DNA of 64,000 nt, from contig OW799236.1 in NCBI GenBank assembly GCA_941918925.1, positions 64,442,685 through 64,506,684 of the forward strand. Reading direction: 5' to 3'. Below the pieces are notes generated by a model. That model was not told the DNA's origin. It did no database searches and was given only the letters and a program-made list of their open reading frames with translations. The DNA comes from Phyto melanocephala (lineage: Eukaryota > Arthropoda > Insecta > Diptera > Rhinophoridae). The position numbers and the translations under genes were made by a program. Shown piece by piece: positions 53,701 through 55,860 of this stretch (its first letter is position 1; each line of letters starts with the position of its first letter).

Positions 53701-55491
53701 ATATCAATTAAGTCAAAGTCAAGTTCAGTACAATCTTATTTAGTTTGCAGGAATATTAACATTTGCAGTTATTGTAGGATTTTATGCAACTTTAATTTAT
53801 GGCGTTGGTTAGTTTATCAGGTGTCATATACTTATATATAGCATACGGGCTTATCTTTCTATACAGGCTTCTTATTCTCATCGCCACTACCACTAATTGT
53901 CAATAGTTTTTAAACCTGTTTTTTTCATATTCTTAGCACGCTTTCTTAATTAGTTACAAAATGGCAATGTTTGTACTAACAGAAAAACCAGGGCCTTTTG
54001 TCTGATCCTTTGCCTTTTGGTACCATTTTTTTTTTAACTTTATTTCGACTCTTGAGCATTTCTCACATTAGGTCTTCCCATTTCTTTCTTCTTTTAACTA
54101 TTTTCTTTTTTCTTTATACCTTTTCCGCATGAATTATAGTAATTTTGAAAGAGATTTTTAAAAGTCAACTTAAATAAGAGAGGTGTCTTTAATAGAAAAA
54201 ATTATCATGCCCATACAATTTTTATTACTTTGCTTTGCAACTTTAACTACGTAGTCTCAATTCAACAGCTGATTGTCATCTGCTACTTTCCATATGTCAC
54301 AACTTCATACATTCAACAATTTGCAATTGTTAAAAATTCTATCGAAACATCCTCTCCGAAATGCTATCATCTTATATAATTACACCGTAGCTTTGCAATT
54401 GAAAAATTTGTTTTTGACAAAACGTTAGGTAGTGAAGTTGGATGCAAAACAAATTTTTTTTTAGGATTTTGTTATTGTTGCAATTTTAGCTATTTTTAGA
54501 TCAATCTAACCATAATTTTTATTTTATTTATTTTTATTTTATTTTTTTTTTTTTGTTTTTATTAAATTCTTGTTAGGTTTGTCACTTCAGCATTAGAGCT
54601 AAGGGGAGTTAAACACAAAGTTTGCTGCCCTTGTTTAGGTAGATTTGTCTGTTCTTTAGGTTTGTAATTTCAGCATTATCTGAAGCAACTTGCAACATCG
54701 GCTTAAAATGCCCCTAAAAAACTCAAAAGATTAAAAAAGTCCCTTATCAAACTTCCCTCTTAACCTTCGTTCGTTCGTTTACAAGATTACGCATCCATCA
54801 AAAATCGAAGGCATTCATAATAATTAATTTATTCAAAACCATTAAAAATTAAAAAGTGCTTGGTGCTACTTTGTTATATTTTATTTAAAAAAAAAATAAC
54901 TGCCATTATTTTGCCCGTAAATTTTTATTTGATTTTTTTTTTCTTTAATTGTCTACGCATTATAAAGCATCTCTATGTTTTTTTTGTTTTATATGAATAT
55001 AAAATACCTAAAATATTTATTATTTTTTATCTGTCTATCAAAATGTTCCATCAATTTGCTTTGCAAAACGACAATTTTGTTTATAATTTTGTTTTTTCTC
55101 TTTTTTTTCAAACATAAAACACATTTGCCATTGTGTTTTTATTTCTCTTTCTTTTTTATTTTATTTTCACAAACTCTGTATATGCGTCGTTACCTTCCTC
55201 CTACAACCAAACTACCATAATGACACCAAAACTTATATTAATAATACAATTGTTTAATTAATAATTGTTCTTCAATTGGATGAAAATGCTGCTTGTTTAG
55301 GGTTGGAAAACGAGGATATGACACCAACTCTACGTCAATTATGGACTGCCATACGTCAATTGCAACAGGATATGACACAAATGAAACAGATAATTAATGA
55401 TGAGGTTGCCCTGCGTGTTAATTTGCAACAATTGTTGATGCAACATTTAGAAACTGGTAGCACGTCCAGTAGTAGTACACCGAAATGTTGA
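214..55491 (+). CDS. RtGEF: RtGEF (dPix) PIX-family Rho/Rac guanine nucleotide exchange factor, ten-exon gene
   Basis: PIX proteins exchange GDP for GTP on Rac/Cdc42-type GTPases, recruit PAK kinase through the SH3 domain and bind GIT scaffolds at adhesions and synapses (family knowledge). Seen here: the exons 214-551, 10550-10750, 10844-11042, 11102-11323, 11455-11706, 11831-11989, 15799-16237, 18130-18384, 23529-24422 and 55301-55488 (stop 55489-55491) add up to 3147 nt, exactly 1049 codons, with compatible phases at every junction. Approximate domains are SH3 at residues 6-64 (EEGGWWEG, GWFPSNYV), DH at 78-245, PH at 250-385, a poly-Q linker in exon 7, the PIX motif RPAPPLRP and FEEDALVLRVFEAYC in exon 8, a GIT-binding-like stretch at about 814-838 (RKSLNRLKSGFGSGYDNIF) and a C-terminal coiled coil. 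It is longer than mammalian beta-PIX because of the low-complexity linkers. The exons 1-5 assignment is strong. The exon 6 short donor and the exon 9 donor are inferred from phase and homology. Confidence 0.93.
985..1815 (+). mobile_element. DINE/HINE-like dispersed element, copy A (full length)
   Basis: This copy starts with the shared head (acaagtaagagcgctatatt, then a TCGG...CCGA mini-hairpin and tatacccttcacaacg). It continues through a long A-rich middle, a gtatgtatgtatg microsatellite and a conserved core (acacggacagacggacagac, tactttatggggtcgg), and ends with cactgtgtgaagggtata. The head and tail therefore carry subterminal inverted repeats, TATACCCTTCACA and TGTGAAGGGTATA. At least eight related copies lie in the window. 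A central microsatellite with subterminal inverted repeats fits Helentron-associated (DINE-1/HINE) elements, but that class assignment is inference. It has no coding capacity. Confidence 0.75.
1925..2482 (-). mobile_element. DINE/HINE-like element, copy B (truncated, inverted)
   Basis: This is the same family as the copy at 985-1815 but in the opposite orientation. It begins inside the conserved core, near attcggtattgaaaatcag, and runs through the ggctcagctgggattc-type segment, the T-rich middle and the head (ggcacggccgaatatagcac, ttacttgttttaa). The outer core and the tail subterminal repeat are missing, so it is truncated. Confidence 0.7.
3349..3680 (-). repeat. BEL/Pao 3' LTR (element orientation)
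   Basis: 332 bp, bounded by tgttcttgac on the left and ctttactaca on the right of the + strand. It matches 9373-9705 almost perfectly, with an 8-A run where the partner has 9 A and one G/A difference. The target duplication lies immediately outside, at 3344-3348. Confidence 0.92.
3676..3981 (-). pseudogene. BEL/Pao Pol C-terminus (DUF5641-type), out of frame with Pol
   Basis: 101 codons with the DUF5641 signature found at the end of BEL/Pao integrases (RDRFWKRWVNEYLPTL, then GDLVFICDP and a WRRGLV...VRRADVKT core). It overlaps the end of Pol in a different frame. The shift coincides with a nine-base A homopolymer (4011-4019, T on the + strand), so it may be a one-base slip in replication, a sequencing or assembly error, or rarely a slippage site. 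The stop lies just inside the 3' LTR boundary. Confidence 0.8.
3930..8320 (-). CDS. BEL/Pao Gag-Pol polyprotein: zinc knuckles, protease, RT, RNase H, integrase
   Basis: 1418 codons are open from the Met at 8186, and the frame stays open upstream to about 8320 with Gag-type sequence. Counting from the Met at 8186, two zinc-knuckle CCHC boxes lie near residues 108-121 and 141-155 (CFSCLNTGHSTRDC). The aspartic protease motif FDDGSS is near 229. The RT active site HYIDDF is near 641, followed by an RNase H region. The integrase has an HHCC zinc site near 1130-1160 and a DDE core (GLDYFGP, RSDNGKNF). The frame is lost near 4010 at a run of nine A residues (element orientation), and the conserved C-terminal domain continues in another frame (3676-3981). 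The enzyme domains look intact, so the element decayed little after insertion. Confidence 0.9.
8321..9232 (-). pseudogene. BEL/Pao Gag, N-terminal part, frame broken
   Basis: 303 codons on the minus strand with an ATG at 9232. The protein is rich in Ser/Thr/Gln and has a predicted coiled-coil stretch (about residues 100-135, VQEMQKQIATLQRQLLDAQ). It then reaches the LPEF motif that starts the structured Gag domain of BEL elements and stops 14 codons later. The rest of Gag continues in another frame into 8186 and beyond, including a REVVKSLL...FGRPE segment. Two near-repeats of GAATTCAACG/TTTACACGAATTC at the break suggest an internal deletion that removed the middle of the domain. Gag is therefore probably not functional here. 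Confidence 0.75.
9373..9705 (-). repeat. BEL/Pao 5' LTR (element orientation)
   Basis: 333 bp, the partner of 3349-3680. As the upstream LTR of a minus-strand element it should carry the promoter. The sequence following it in element orientation (tctttatttcgcaaag) does not match a tRNA primer site that I recognise. The target duplication atgta follows at 9706-9710. Confidence 0.92.
10550..10750 (+). CDS. RtGEF: RtGEF exon 2: DH domain
   Basis: The acceptor cttcttcag ends at 10549 and the donor gtaagt starts at 10751. The exon is 201 nt, enters in phase 2 (codon ATA) and leaves in phase 2. It encodes the central DH helices (NGDEYAQLMCNFVEVVKTHE, KAPYMKQVHQAYCAQHPRAI). The adjacent intron 2 (10751-10843) is only 93 bp and shows nothing else. 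Confidence 0.92.
10844..11042 (+). CDS. RtGEF: RtGEF exon 3: end of DH domain
   Basis: The acceptor ttaacttag ends at 10843 and the donor gtaagt starts at 11043. The exon is 199 nt and leaves in phase 0. It encodes ELEKYMERQGAATPGLLVLT and the conserved DH end LSKPFRRLDKYSAMLQELER. Intron 3 (11043-11101) is 59 bp, near the minimum size for flies. Confidence 0.92.
11102..11323 (+). CDS. RtGEF: RtGEF exon 4: start of PH domain
   Basis: The acceptor tattccttag ends at 11101 and the donor gtaatt starts at 11324. The exon is 222 nt, phase 0 on both sides. It encodes GEIIHMGSVAVG, then RDRYFVLFPQTLLILSVSQ, the first strands of the PIX PH domain, which binds phosphoinositides in the family. Confidence 0.92.
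11455..11706 (+). CDS. RtGEF: RtGEF exon 5: end of PH domain
   Basis: The acceptor ccttgttag ends at 11454 and the donor gtaagt starts at 11707. The exon is 252 nt, phase 0 on both sides. It encodes GKLPLTGIIVNRLEDSD and the C-terminal PH helix (GPSDANKWVELLTTT), followed by a Ser/Asn linker. Introns 4 (131 bp) and 5 (124 bp) carry nothing recognisable. Confidence 0.92.
11831..11989 (+). CDS. RtGEF: RtGEF exon 6, short form
   Basis: The acceptor ctgtgtttag ends at 11830. 53 codons (SYNLDARGYCTRFSLCAYYN to LSDHFAKL) precede a possible donor, tta|gtaaag at 11990. Using it gives phase 0, which fits exon 7 at 15799. The donor is weak, and mammalian beta-PIX resembles the read-through a little further (FAKLV..G...K.LL.P), so the choice of donor is inference. 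It is supported only by phase and by the need to reach the conserved exon 8. Confidence 0.55.
11831..14281 (+). CDS. RtGEF: RtGEF alternative terminal exon: 816-residue extension with Cys-rich tail
   Basis: Without splicing at 11990 the frame stays open for 2448 nt to a TAG at 14279-14281. With exons 1-5 this gives a 1220-residue isoform that keeps SH3-DH-PH but lacks the GIT-binding segment and coiled coil. The extension is acidic and Ser-rich at first (ESASSDRTELERQ, DSESEGEDIDGHDDFEF) and mostly disordered. It ends in a Cys-rich region with repeated CxxC pairs (HCSVCSSC, YCSICQDC, ECPICC, DCPICSGAF, about 13870-14160) and an earlier KCECC. Such pairs often bind zinc, but I know no domain with this spacing. 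That it is an RtGEF isoform rather than retained intron is inferred from the length and codon-like quality of the frame. Confidence 0.75.
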   Translation, partial: FSYNLDARGYCTRFSLCAYYNMPQQATYSITLPPSNYPPTAPYANLSDHFAKLVKMGLLKGFFIKMLLYPQSRQSIDFKNIPLRKKRCHKASKKLLKNFAGNEEESASSDRTELERQDAFELPTDSESEGEDIDGHDDFEFIKFDSDKQDNDCDSFASAGTFIDHGSGAATPKKTRHFSSINLINLDSISGDECDKPLQKESLVIGSKSMRAIARQSTEQSFVIHTSEAHLELGSYATAQEKPSLLQQPSENSEMSSCYDGCALGAAYLACENLADLSDETKIKNNYSELTISPTERHSMPNIFVGNRFNRSSKTAVYVPSWKDRQDVQNQSADLIETFDKATDDEIHSSCLDLPASCRDAPDKLTAELLYNFDESDVIAPPSMYKSLQESQMQTKLDMPSCSSQTELSIETKRSSRDSLKRESVKRCISYHYVPLAAETAESNRNNSNLNLRTERNNPSPMPPPTQNHSTLHRIGNGDEVDDHKTKTKCECCESSQCPSPRSSDSGMAGSCTITSPDPPQTEEAYQTYYDVDGSLKLISKSAQRAETNDLTRFDVCGTFREKFLEVLQQQTDENRLKSVQTQPLPIDPLTSTTAEFQINRKSIFINSVAPINTKKEATSLTRNVVSTYENSDDGNAETRMFRSGMYAHWWKKETLPNDVIKGIAKVYNKNLFSPQSSEESHCSVCSSCFCSMKASVFSEGAAYCSICQDCSSSFYNTSGNEMTTNTTTTITASECPICCNTRNSTHRTSNCNAPDTTLSGPFSSVDCPICSGAFMARPESLGSINEDVQNHVPQRQQQAFAEGKHFKPNIISYVW
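14282..15798 (+). other. 3' UTR of the long isoform and remaining part of intron 6
   Basis: The region is AT-rich with no long convincing frame. AATAAA signals at 15162-15167 and 15220-15225 could end the long-isoform transcript. The stretch from there to the acceptor ggcag at 15798 shows no repeat or exon that I recognise. Confidence 0.5.
15799..16237 (+). CDS. RtGEF: RtGEF exon 7: poly-Q linker
   Basis: The acceptor tttttggcag ends at 15798 and the donor aaaag|gtataa starts at 16238. The exon is 439 nt, entering in phase 0 and leaving one base, which fits exon 8. The coding frame reads MSPPANLSLLSQ and then Gln tracts (8 Q, then HQQQ) and His/Pro/Gln-rich sequence ending ARTGSTK. A second frame is also open across the exon (Ser/Thr-rich, ending near 16253), but joining it to exon 8 gives an immediate TAA, so the Gln frame is the spliced one. 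Both are open because CAN-type triplet runs lack stops in several frames. Confidence 0.7.
17126..17186 (+). other. Short hairpin, pre-miRNA-like
   Basis: A perfect 13-bp stem (agcaaagacaata at 17139-17151 with tattgtctttgct at 17162-17174) surrounds a 10-nt loop. A second 7-bp stem (cattata at 17126-17132 with tataatg at 17180-17186) lies outside a 6/5-nt internal loop. Total length and shape resemble a small pre-miRNA or mirtron-like hairpin inside the sense intron. It matches no miRNA that I can recall, and it could equally be a decayed MITE. Confidence 0.4.
17230..17390. repeat. 161-bp hairpin element with perfect 57-bp inverted repeats
   Basis: The left arm 17230-17286 (actgcctgttcaacgatgtc...) and right arm 17334-17390 (...gacatcgttgaacaggcagt) are exact reverse complements over 57 bp. 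The 47-nt spacer is itself partly self-complementary (gaaaacaaaaac against gttgttgttttc). Perfect arms imply a very recent origin or ongoing gene conversion. It is probably a fold-back MITE. I see no convincing target duplication: the flanks read gatatt and taatct. Confidence 0.8.
18130..18384 (+). CDS. RtGEF: RtGEF exon 8: PIX proline motif and conserved helix
   Basis: The acceptor ccctttcag ends at 18129 and the donor gtaagt starts at 18385. The exon is 255 nt, entering and leaving in phase 1. It encodes NWSITNMRPAPPLRP, the counterpart of the WSLSCLRPAPPLRP motif of beta-PIX, a Gly/Ser linker, and FEEDALVLRVFEAYCAAYQN, which matches the LEEDAQILKVIEAYC segment of beta-PIX. This match, downstream of the poly-Q exon, anchors the 3' half of the gene. 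Confidence 0.88.
20428..21108. repeat. 681-bp near-perfect palindrome (fold-back element)
   Basis: The arms begin aaaaataccaagaa on the left and end with its complement on the right. They match with only a few differences over about 335 bp, meeting near 20765. Because of the symmetry the two strands encode near-identical short frames, which are not genes. No transposase is present. It fits a non-autonomous fold-back transposon or a head-to-head duplicated MITE. Confidence 0.8.
21170..21930 (-). pseudogene. Mariner transposase remnant
   Basis: On the minus strand, scattered frames recall a mariner transposase in order: a start-like MSAKKK near 21915, FIDGLLNSI-type sequence, VTYHEIE, HKHLAVKKICSR, VYDIVTGDESW-like catalytic sequence near 21460, RRTVTSELYTIICLPEAF near 21270 and RIILF near 21215. 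Several frameshifts and stops break it, so it cannot be active. No clear terminal inverted repeats were found. Confidence 0.75.
23529..24422 (+). CDS. RtGEF: RtGEF exon 9: linker and GIT-binding-like region
   Basis: The acceptor aaaaatgtag ends at 23528. It has a poor pyrimidine tract but is phase-correct, since one base from exon 8 plus TC gives Val. The frame is Ser-rich with a poly-Gly run (23815-23833). It then carries RATRKSLNRLKSGFGSGYDN, which aligns with the GIT-binding region of beta-PIX (RRSSLSRL...YDSIW). I propose a donor tgtg|gtaatt at 24423, because it leaves one base and fits exon 10. If it is not used, the frame continues 14 codons to a TGA at 24464-24466, giving a 1000-residue isoform without the coiled coil. 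An AATAAA lies at 24795-24800. Confidence 0.75.
25132..25310 (+). repeat. Short dispersed MITE-like repeat, copy 1
   Basis: The terminal segment agcttagtatagacgatatg and the far segment aacatatcgtgtaaac reappear in inverted orientation at 33370-33497 (agcttagtctagacggtatg in reverse complement, and cgtatcgtgtaaacg). Shared ends with unlike middles suggest members of one small non-autonomous family. Boundaries are approximate. Confidence 0.45.
26000..26719. mobile_element. Non-autonomous DNA transposon, 720 bp, TTA target duplication
   Basis: The left end TGCTCGGCGCACAATTGGGA (26000) is inverted at the right end (...TCCCAATTGTGCGCCTAGCA, 26719), with arms of about 34 bp. TTA flanks both sides (25997-25999 and 26720-26722). 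There is no transposase inside. A diverged relative with ends of the type aaacacaacttgaacgaatg lies at 47275-47610. Confidence 0.75.
26768..27786 (+). mobile_element. DINE/HINE-like element, subfamily 2, copy D
   Basis: The head reads acaagtaagagtgctctatt, then a CGGC...GCCG mini-hairpin and gataatacccttcaccatc. The core carries cacggacagacggaca and ctttatggggtcggaa, and the tail ends aggtgaagggtgta. The middle differs from the copy at 985 but matches 51668-53332. It serves as the empty-site reference for the Helitron at 52168-53141. Confidence 0.7.
27788..28745 (+). mobile_element. DINE/HINE-like element, subfamily 3, copy J
   Basis: It starts immediately after copy D with aaacaagtagagcactatat and a ttcggctgtgccgaa hairpin. 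It has its own middle and a core-like cagacggacggacatagcta and tttcgatgtgttgcaaaccg, ending near gacaggtataaa. A truncated relative is at 57020-57330. The tail-to-head placement suggests insertion next to, or into the end of, copy D. Confidence 0.6.
28940..31321 (-). mobile_element. piggyBac-like transposon, broken, right end truncated
   Basis: The left end follows a TTAA (28936-28939) and begins ccctccgtcatgcacg, the C-rich start typical of piggyBac ends. The inner terminal block tacgtagcgcatgtatc...ccagatacac (about 28973-29000) is inverted at the right (gtgtatctgg...gatacatgcgctacgta, 31290-31319). The outer 30 or so bases and the second TTAA are missing on the right, so that end is deleted. 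The transposase remains lie inside on the minus strand. Confidence 0.85.
29451..31231 (-). pseudogene. piggyBac-like transposase pseudogene
   Basis: piggyBac transposases cut and paste at TTAA sites. The acidic N-terminus (about 31195-30870) is followed by conserved blocks in changing frames: LPIFRAAMSFNRFTALARYI, then YDIKIWWACDSKSKYP, GRTIVADNFFTTLEGV, DGMDQMVKHFTTKRSTRRWA and FFCNMLDTMALAAFCIC. The first reading frame runs into unrelated sequence after VIPTI (near 30610). A stop interrupts the block near 30235, and frame changes occur near 30380 and 29960. The gene is inactive. Confidence 0.85.
31361..31645 (+). repeat. Three diverged tandem units of about 115 bp
   Basis: Each unit contains tatcaatag, aaaaagtacc and, in the first two, gtcgcc.ataacattttt. 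The units start near 31361, 31430 and 31549; the first is internally shortened. They have no coding potential. They may be a satellite fragment or the inside of an older element, and their origin is unknown to me. Confidence 0.5.
32114..32292. repeat. Hairpin MITE, 179 bp
   Basis: The left end tgggtcgattatggatagca is exactly inverted at the right end (tgctatccataatcgaccca). Complementarity continues inward through the aactgaac/gttcagtt and gttaccag/ctggcaac blocks. Short Asp/Ile-rich frames on both strands are by-products of the symmetry. Confidence 0.75.
32342..32393. repeat. (AGTC)n microsatellite
   Basis: AGTC repeats, interrupted once by attcaggtaa, make up this segment. A (CATA)n tract follows at 32709-32744. 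Confidence 0.85.
32828..33101 (+). mobile_element. Short non-autonomous Helitron, 274 bp
   Basis: The 5' end TCCTACTAATATAATAAATG follows an A, and the 3' end aaacaagCTAG is followed by T, as expected for Helitrons, which insert between A and T without target duplication. A short GC-rich block (cgaagtctcgg) precedes the CTAG terminus. There are no ORFs. The phrases near 32890-32960 (cggctgaacggaactaaatg) are the kind found in many insect Helitron-type repeats. Confidence 0.7.
33370..33497 (-). repeat. Short dispersed MITE-like repeat, copy 2
   Basis: Inverted relative of 25132-25310, sharing the agcttagtctagacg end and the cgtatcgtgtaaacg segment. The middles differ. Boundaries are approximate. 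Confidence 0.4.
33967..34080. repeat. Fold-back MITE, copy 1 of 3
   Basis: The ends are ccgtattcataaaaattatt and its inverted partner, and the arms of about 45 bp include taggtttattaaaggcttat and the complementary taagccttcaataaaccta. A 20-nt loop lies between the arms. Shorter and more diverged copies are at 35556-35626 (loop and inner arms deleted) and 37748-37855. Confidence 0.75.
34140..34450 (-). pseudogene. Mariner transposase N-terminal fragment
   Basis: Minus-strand frame with the mariner helix-turn-helix region: NKAPSKTTVYHWYSEFNRDR, then DEFREDYPKSVVMTQNIDAV and VRDRHGNL. It stops there, and no catalytic part follows, so it is a short relic. It is probably a different copy from the remnant at 21170-21930, since the two share only the family motifs. 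Confidence 0.75.
34477..34840 (-). mobile_element. DINE/HINE-like element, copy E (truncated)
   Basis: The tail subterminal repeat tatacccttcacacagtg, the core (ccgaccccatcaagtattta, gtcagtctgtccgtctgtcc) and the aatcccagctgagcc block are present. The T-rich middle and head are absent. It abuts a Helitron-like fragment (34845-35225), so the two insertions may be related in time. Confidence 0.7.
34845..35225 (-). mobile_element. Helitron-like fragment related to 61273-62005
   Basis: It shares tacccggtgtgcttc, ttttagtatttaattcatat, ggtgccacgcccattattg and, at the far end, cagccgttgaaccgtctata with the longer element at 61273-62005. The CTAG terminus is lost and the tandem middle is reduced to about one unit. 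Confidence 0.65.
35556..35626. repeat. Fold-back MITE, copy 2 of 3 (internally deleted)
   Basis: The arms tattcataaaaaatattt and attttttataaatacgg surround ggtttattggaggcttaata, i.e. the outer parts of the 33967-34080 element with the loop removed. Confidence 0.65.
37748..37855. repeat. Fold-back MITE, copy 3 of 3 (diverged)
   Basis: It keeps the order of the first copy (attgataaaaaatatctta, cttatttgacaaatttctgt, caaataatcctttaataaac) with many substitutions, so it is the oldest of the three. Confidence 0.6.
39049..42381 (+). mobile_element. 3.3-kb DNA transposon with about 475-bp terminal inverted repeats
   Basis: The left end TCTGGGGGGTGAGAAATTCC is inverted at the right (GGAATTTCTCACCCCCCAGA). 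The similarity continues inward to about 39537 and 41907, so the arms are roughly 475-490 bp. TTG lies outside both ends (39046-39048, 42382-42384), a possible 3-bp target duplication. The transposase-like gene occupies the middle. I cannot place it in a superfamily with confidence. The coding product resembles a protein family scattered through insect and cnidarian genomes as uncharacterised proteins. Confidence 0.8.
39802..41674 (+). pseudogene. Gene of the long-TIR transposon, spliced, with two in-frame stops
   Basis: The frame opens at 39802; ATG 39823 is a plausible start. The N-terminus has Cys pairs of zinc-binding type (FCYCCGQYV, CKGCYNRLMDW, CYACANK). A TAG at 40564-40566 and a TAA at 40743-40745 break an otherwise continuous frame (RLFIDSSKLSLKAVLLHKIN before the second stop; CFLCDWDTRFSS and ILLPPLHIKLGIVKNFIK after it). 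Two introns fit consensus sites: about 41060-41126 (gtaagt...aatcag) and 41442-41494 (gtaata...cttacag). The last exon reads YRGKKSPSAIIAEICWW and stops near 41672. The family block LPPLHIKLG...SDEQGERYH is clear. Its catalytic residues are unknown to me. Confidence 0.75.
47275..47610. mobile_element. MITE related to 26000-26719, with another MITE inside
   Basis: The ends aaacacaacttgaacgaatg (47276) and cattcgttccagttgtgttt (47610) are inverted copies and resemble the ends of the 26000-26719 element. The middle holds a palindromic MITE (47402-47520). The right end touches the Tc1/mariner-like element starting at 47612. Confidence 0.6.
47402..47520. repeat. Palindromic MITE, relative of the one at 60451-60577
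   Basis: It matches the 60451-60577 element in reverse complement along its length: ttaaaattcttattagaatc, gcgaactcgatggtcgagtt and atttcgatcgtga are shared, and the outer ends (gaatggc, aatgccgtaatt) are partly decayed. Confidence 0.65.
47614..48826 (-). mobile_element. Tc1/mariner-type transposon, DD37E (ITmD37E) family
   Basis: Inverted ends aagaatgagatc...aaccctaaca (47614-47640) and gttaaggtttcactgatctc...attctt (48801-48826) match over about 26 bp with a few differences. TA flanks both sides (47612-47613, 48827-48828), the target of this superfamily. The total of 1.2 kb is usual for an intact-length element. The transposase inside is broken. Confidence 0.8.
47825..48677 (-). pseudogene. 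DD37E Tc1/mariner-like transposase, frameshifted
   Basis: Cut-and-paste transposase. The N-terminal frame (48677 down to about 48290) has a helix-turn-helix (SIANEIKVSRQTVSRVIKVY) and the first catalytic region CIMDDES. The reading frame then shifts near 48280, and the second frame continues (GRSYYVADGRGNVDDQFKF, HLVWQAICTCGEV) to FWPDLTSCHYS and CPELRPIERY. Between the D of WPD and the E of RPIE I count 37 residues, which defines the DD37E group known from insects. The frameshift makes it inactive. Confidence 0.85.
49342..49575 (-). pseudogene. LINE ORF2 C-terminal remnant
   Basis: Minus-strand frame with CTMCLETAKTAAYVVCECPAV, which resembles the Cys-rich knuckle (CxxC...H...CxC) at the end of I/R1/Jockey-type LINE polymerases; the His of the usual motif is replaced. 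Only about 70 codons remain. The segment upstream (49200-49340, + strand) may be its 3' UTR. Confidence 0.5.
49933..51631 (-). mobile_element. DINE/HINE-like element, copy F/H, interrupted by copy G
   Basis: The tail and core lie at 49933-50440 and the middle and head at 51313-51631. Reading across the insert, the T-rich middle is continuous in the same order as in the copy at 9711-10366 (atttaatatattatttatat, ..., tgttttacattaattatata). The intervening 50441-51312 is a second complete copy in the same orientation. Confidence 0.75.
50441..51312 (-). mobile_element. DINE/HINE-like element, copy G, nested
   Basis: A complete copy from tataaccttcacctgtggtg through the core (gtcagcctgtccgtctgtcc) to the head (cagcagggccgaatatagca, ttacttgttttt). 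It sits in the T-rich middle of another copy, which fits the T-rich targets reported for Helentron-type elements; that link is inference. Confidence 0.75.
51985..52140 (+). mobile_element. tRNA-derived SINE-like sequence
   Basis: It starts in copy I after ttatattgcgct. It has an A-box-like tagactagtcagtag and a good B-box in ttgcgggttcgattcccgcc (a perfect 5-bp T-stem). The acceptor stem does not pair, so it is not a working tRNA. A pyrimidine-rich stretch and gtatcacaaagggatcaata follow. The start is defined by comparison with copy D, and the end is approximate. Confidence 0.6.
52168..53141 (+). mobile_element. Non-autonomous Helitron with tandem repeats, 974 bp
   Basis: The 5' end is A|TCTATATATATAAAAG and the 3' end is gcgcgccgggtttggCTAG|T with a short GC-rich hairpin region. 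Copy D of the host repeat shows the uninterrupted site (ttgtaaaaatatatgaaa near 27460-27475), confirming exact A/T boundaries and no target duplication. Inside are about seven units of 110-130 bp, each with a gtgggcggggccacgccc-like palindrome and actttgcacacatat. No Rep/helicase is encoded. Confidence 0.85.
55301..55491 (+). CDS. RtGEF: RtGEF exon 10: C-terminal coiled coil and stop
   Basis: The acceptor gcttgtttag ends at 55300. The exon needs one base from the previous exon, gives 62 residues and stops at TGA 55489-55491. TLRQLWTAIRQLQQDMTQMK and LRVNLQQLLMQHLE form heptads that align with the trimeric coiled coil at the end of beta-PIX (ELRQDNKKMKKSLEEEQRAR). It ends STPKC rather than the PDZ-binding ETNL of vertebrates. 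Confidence 0.88.
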
Positions 55492-55860
55492 CTATGGAAG
55501 TAAATTACACGTATGATTTATCAAATAACAAACCCTTAAGACAATCGATTGTACGGACTGCTTAAAAATATTTAATTAATTTTACAGAGAAACAAAAATC
55601 ATTGAAAGCGATCATCGAATTTCTACAGAAATATAAAAAAATATTTATAATTAAGCAATTCACAATAGTTTCAATAATATTGTTAATTTTAAGTTTTTTT
55701 AATTTTTGTAAGGTTAATAAAAAATTTTGTTTGAAAATGCTATAAAAAACTAATTGTGAATTGTTAAAAAAATTATTTAATCATTAAGTTAGTTATTTAT
55801 AACAAAACATTTTTCTATACATTTTATTAATAATTATGTATTTATTAATAAATCTTATTT
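55492..55860 (+). terminator. RtGEF: RtGEF 3' UTR with polyadenylation signals
   Basis: The first AATAAA is at 55716-55721 and another lies near 55846. The sequence is AU-rich with no competing frame. Either signal would give a 3' UTR of about 250-370 nt for transcripts with exon 10. Confidence 0.6.

Larger units (their letters stand above)
24423..55300 (+). other. RtGEF intron 9, 30.9 kb, transposon-rich
   Basis: This intron lies between the proposed exon 9 donor and the strong acceptor gcttgtttag ending at 55300. It contains at least 15 recognisable mobile elements, listed separately. Stretches where I see only AT-rich sequence without a feature are 24800-25120, 35640-37740, 37860-38600, 42690-47270, 48835-49190, 49575-49925 and 53335-55290. 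No host exon was found on either strand. Confidence 0.7.
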
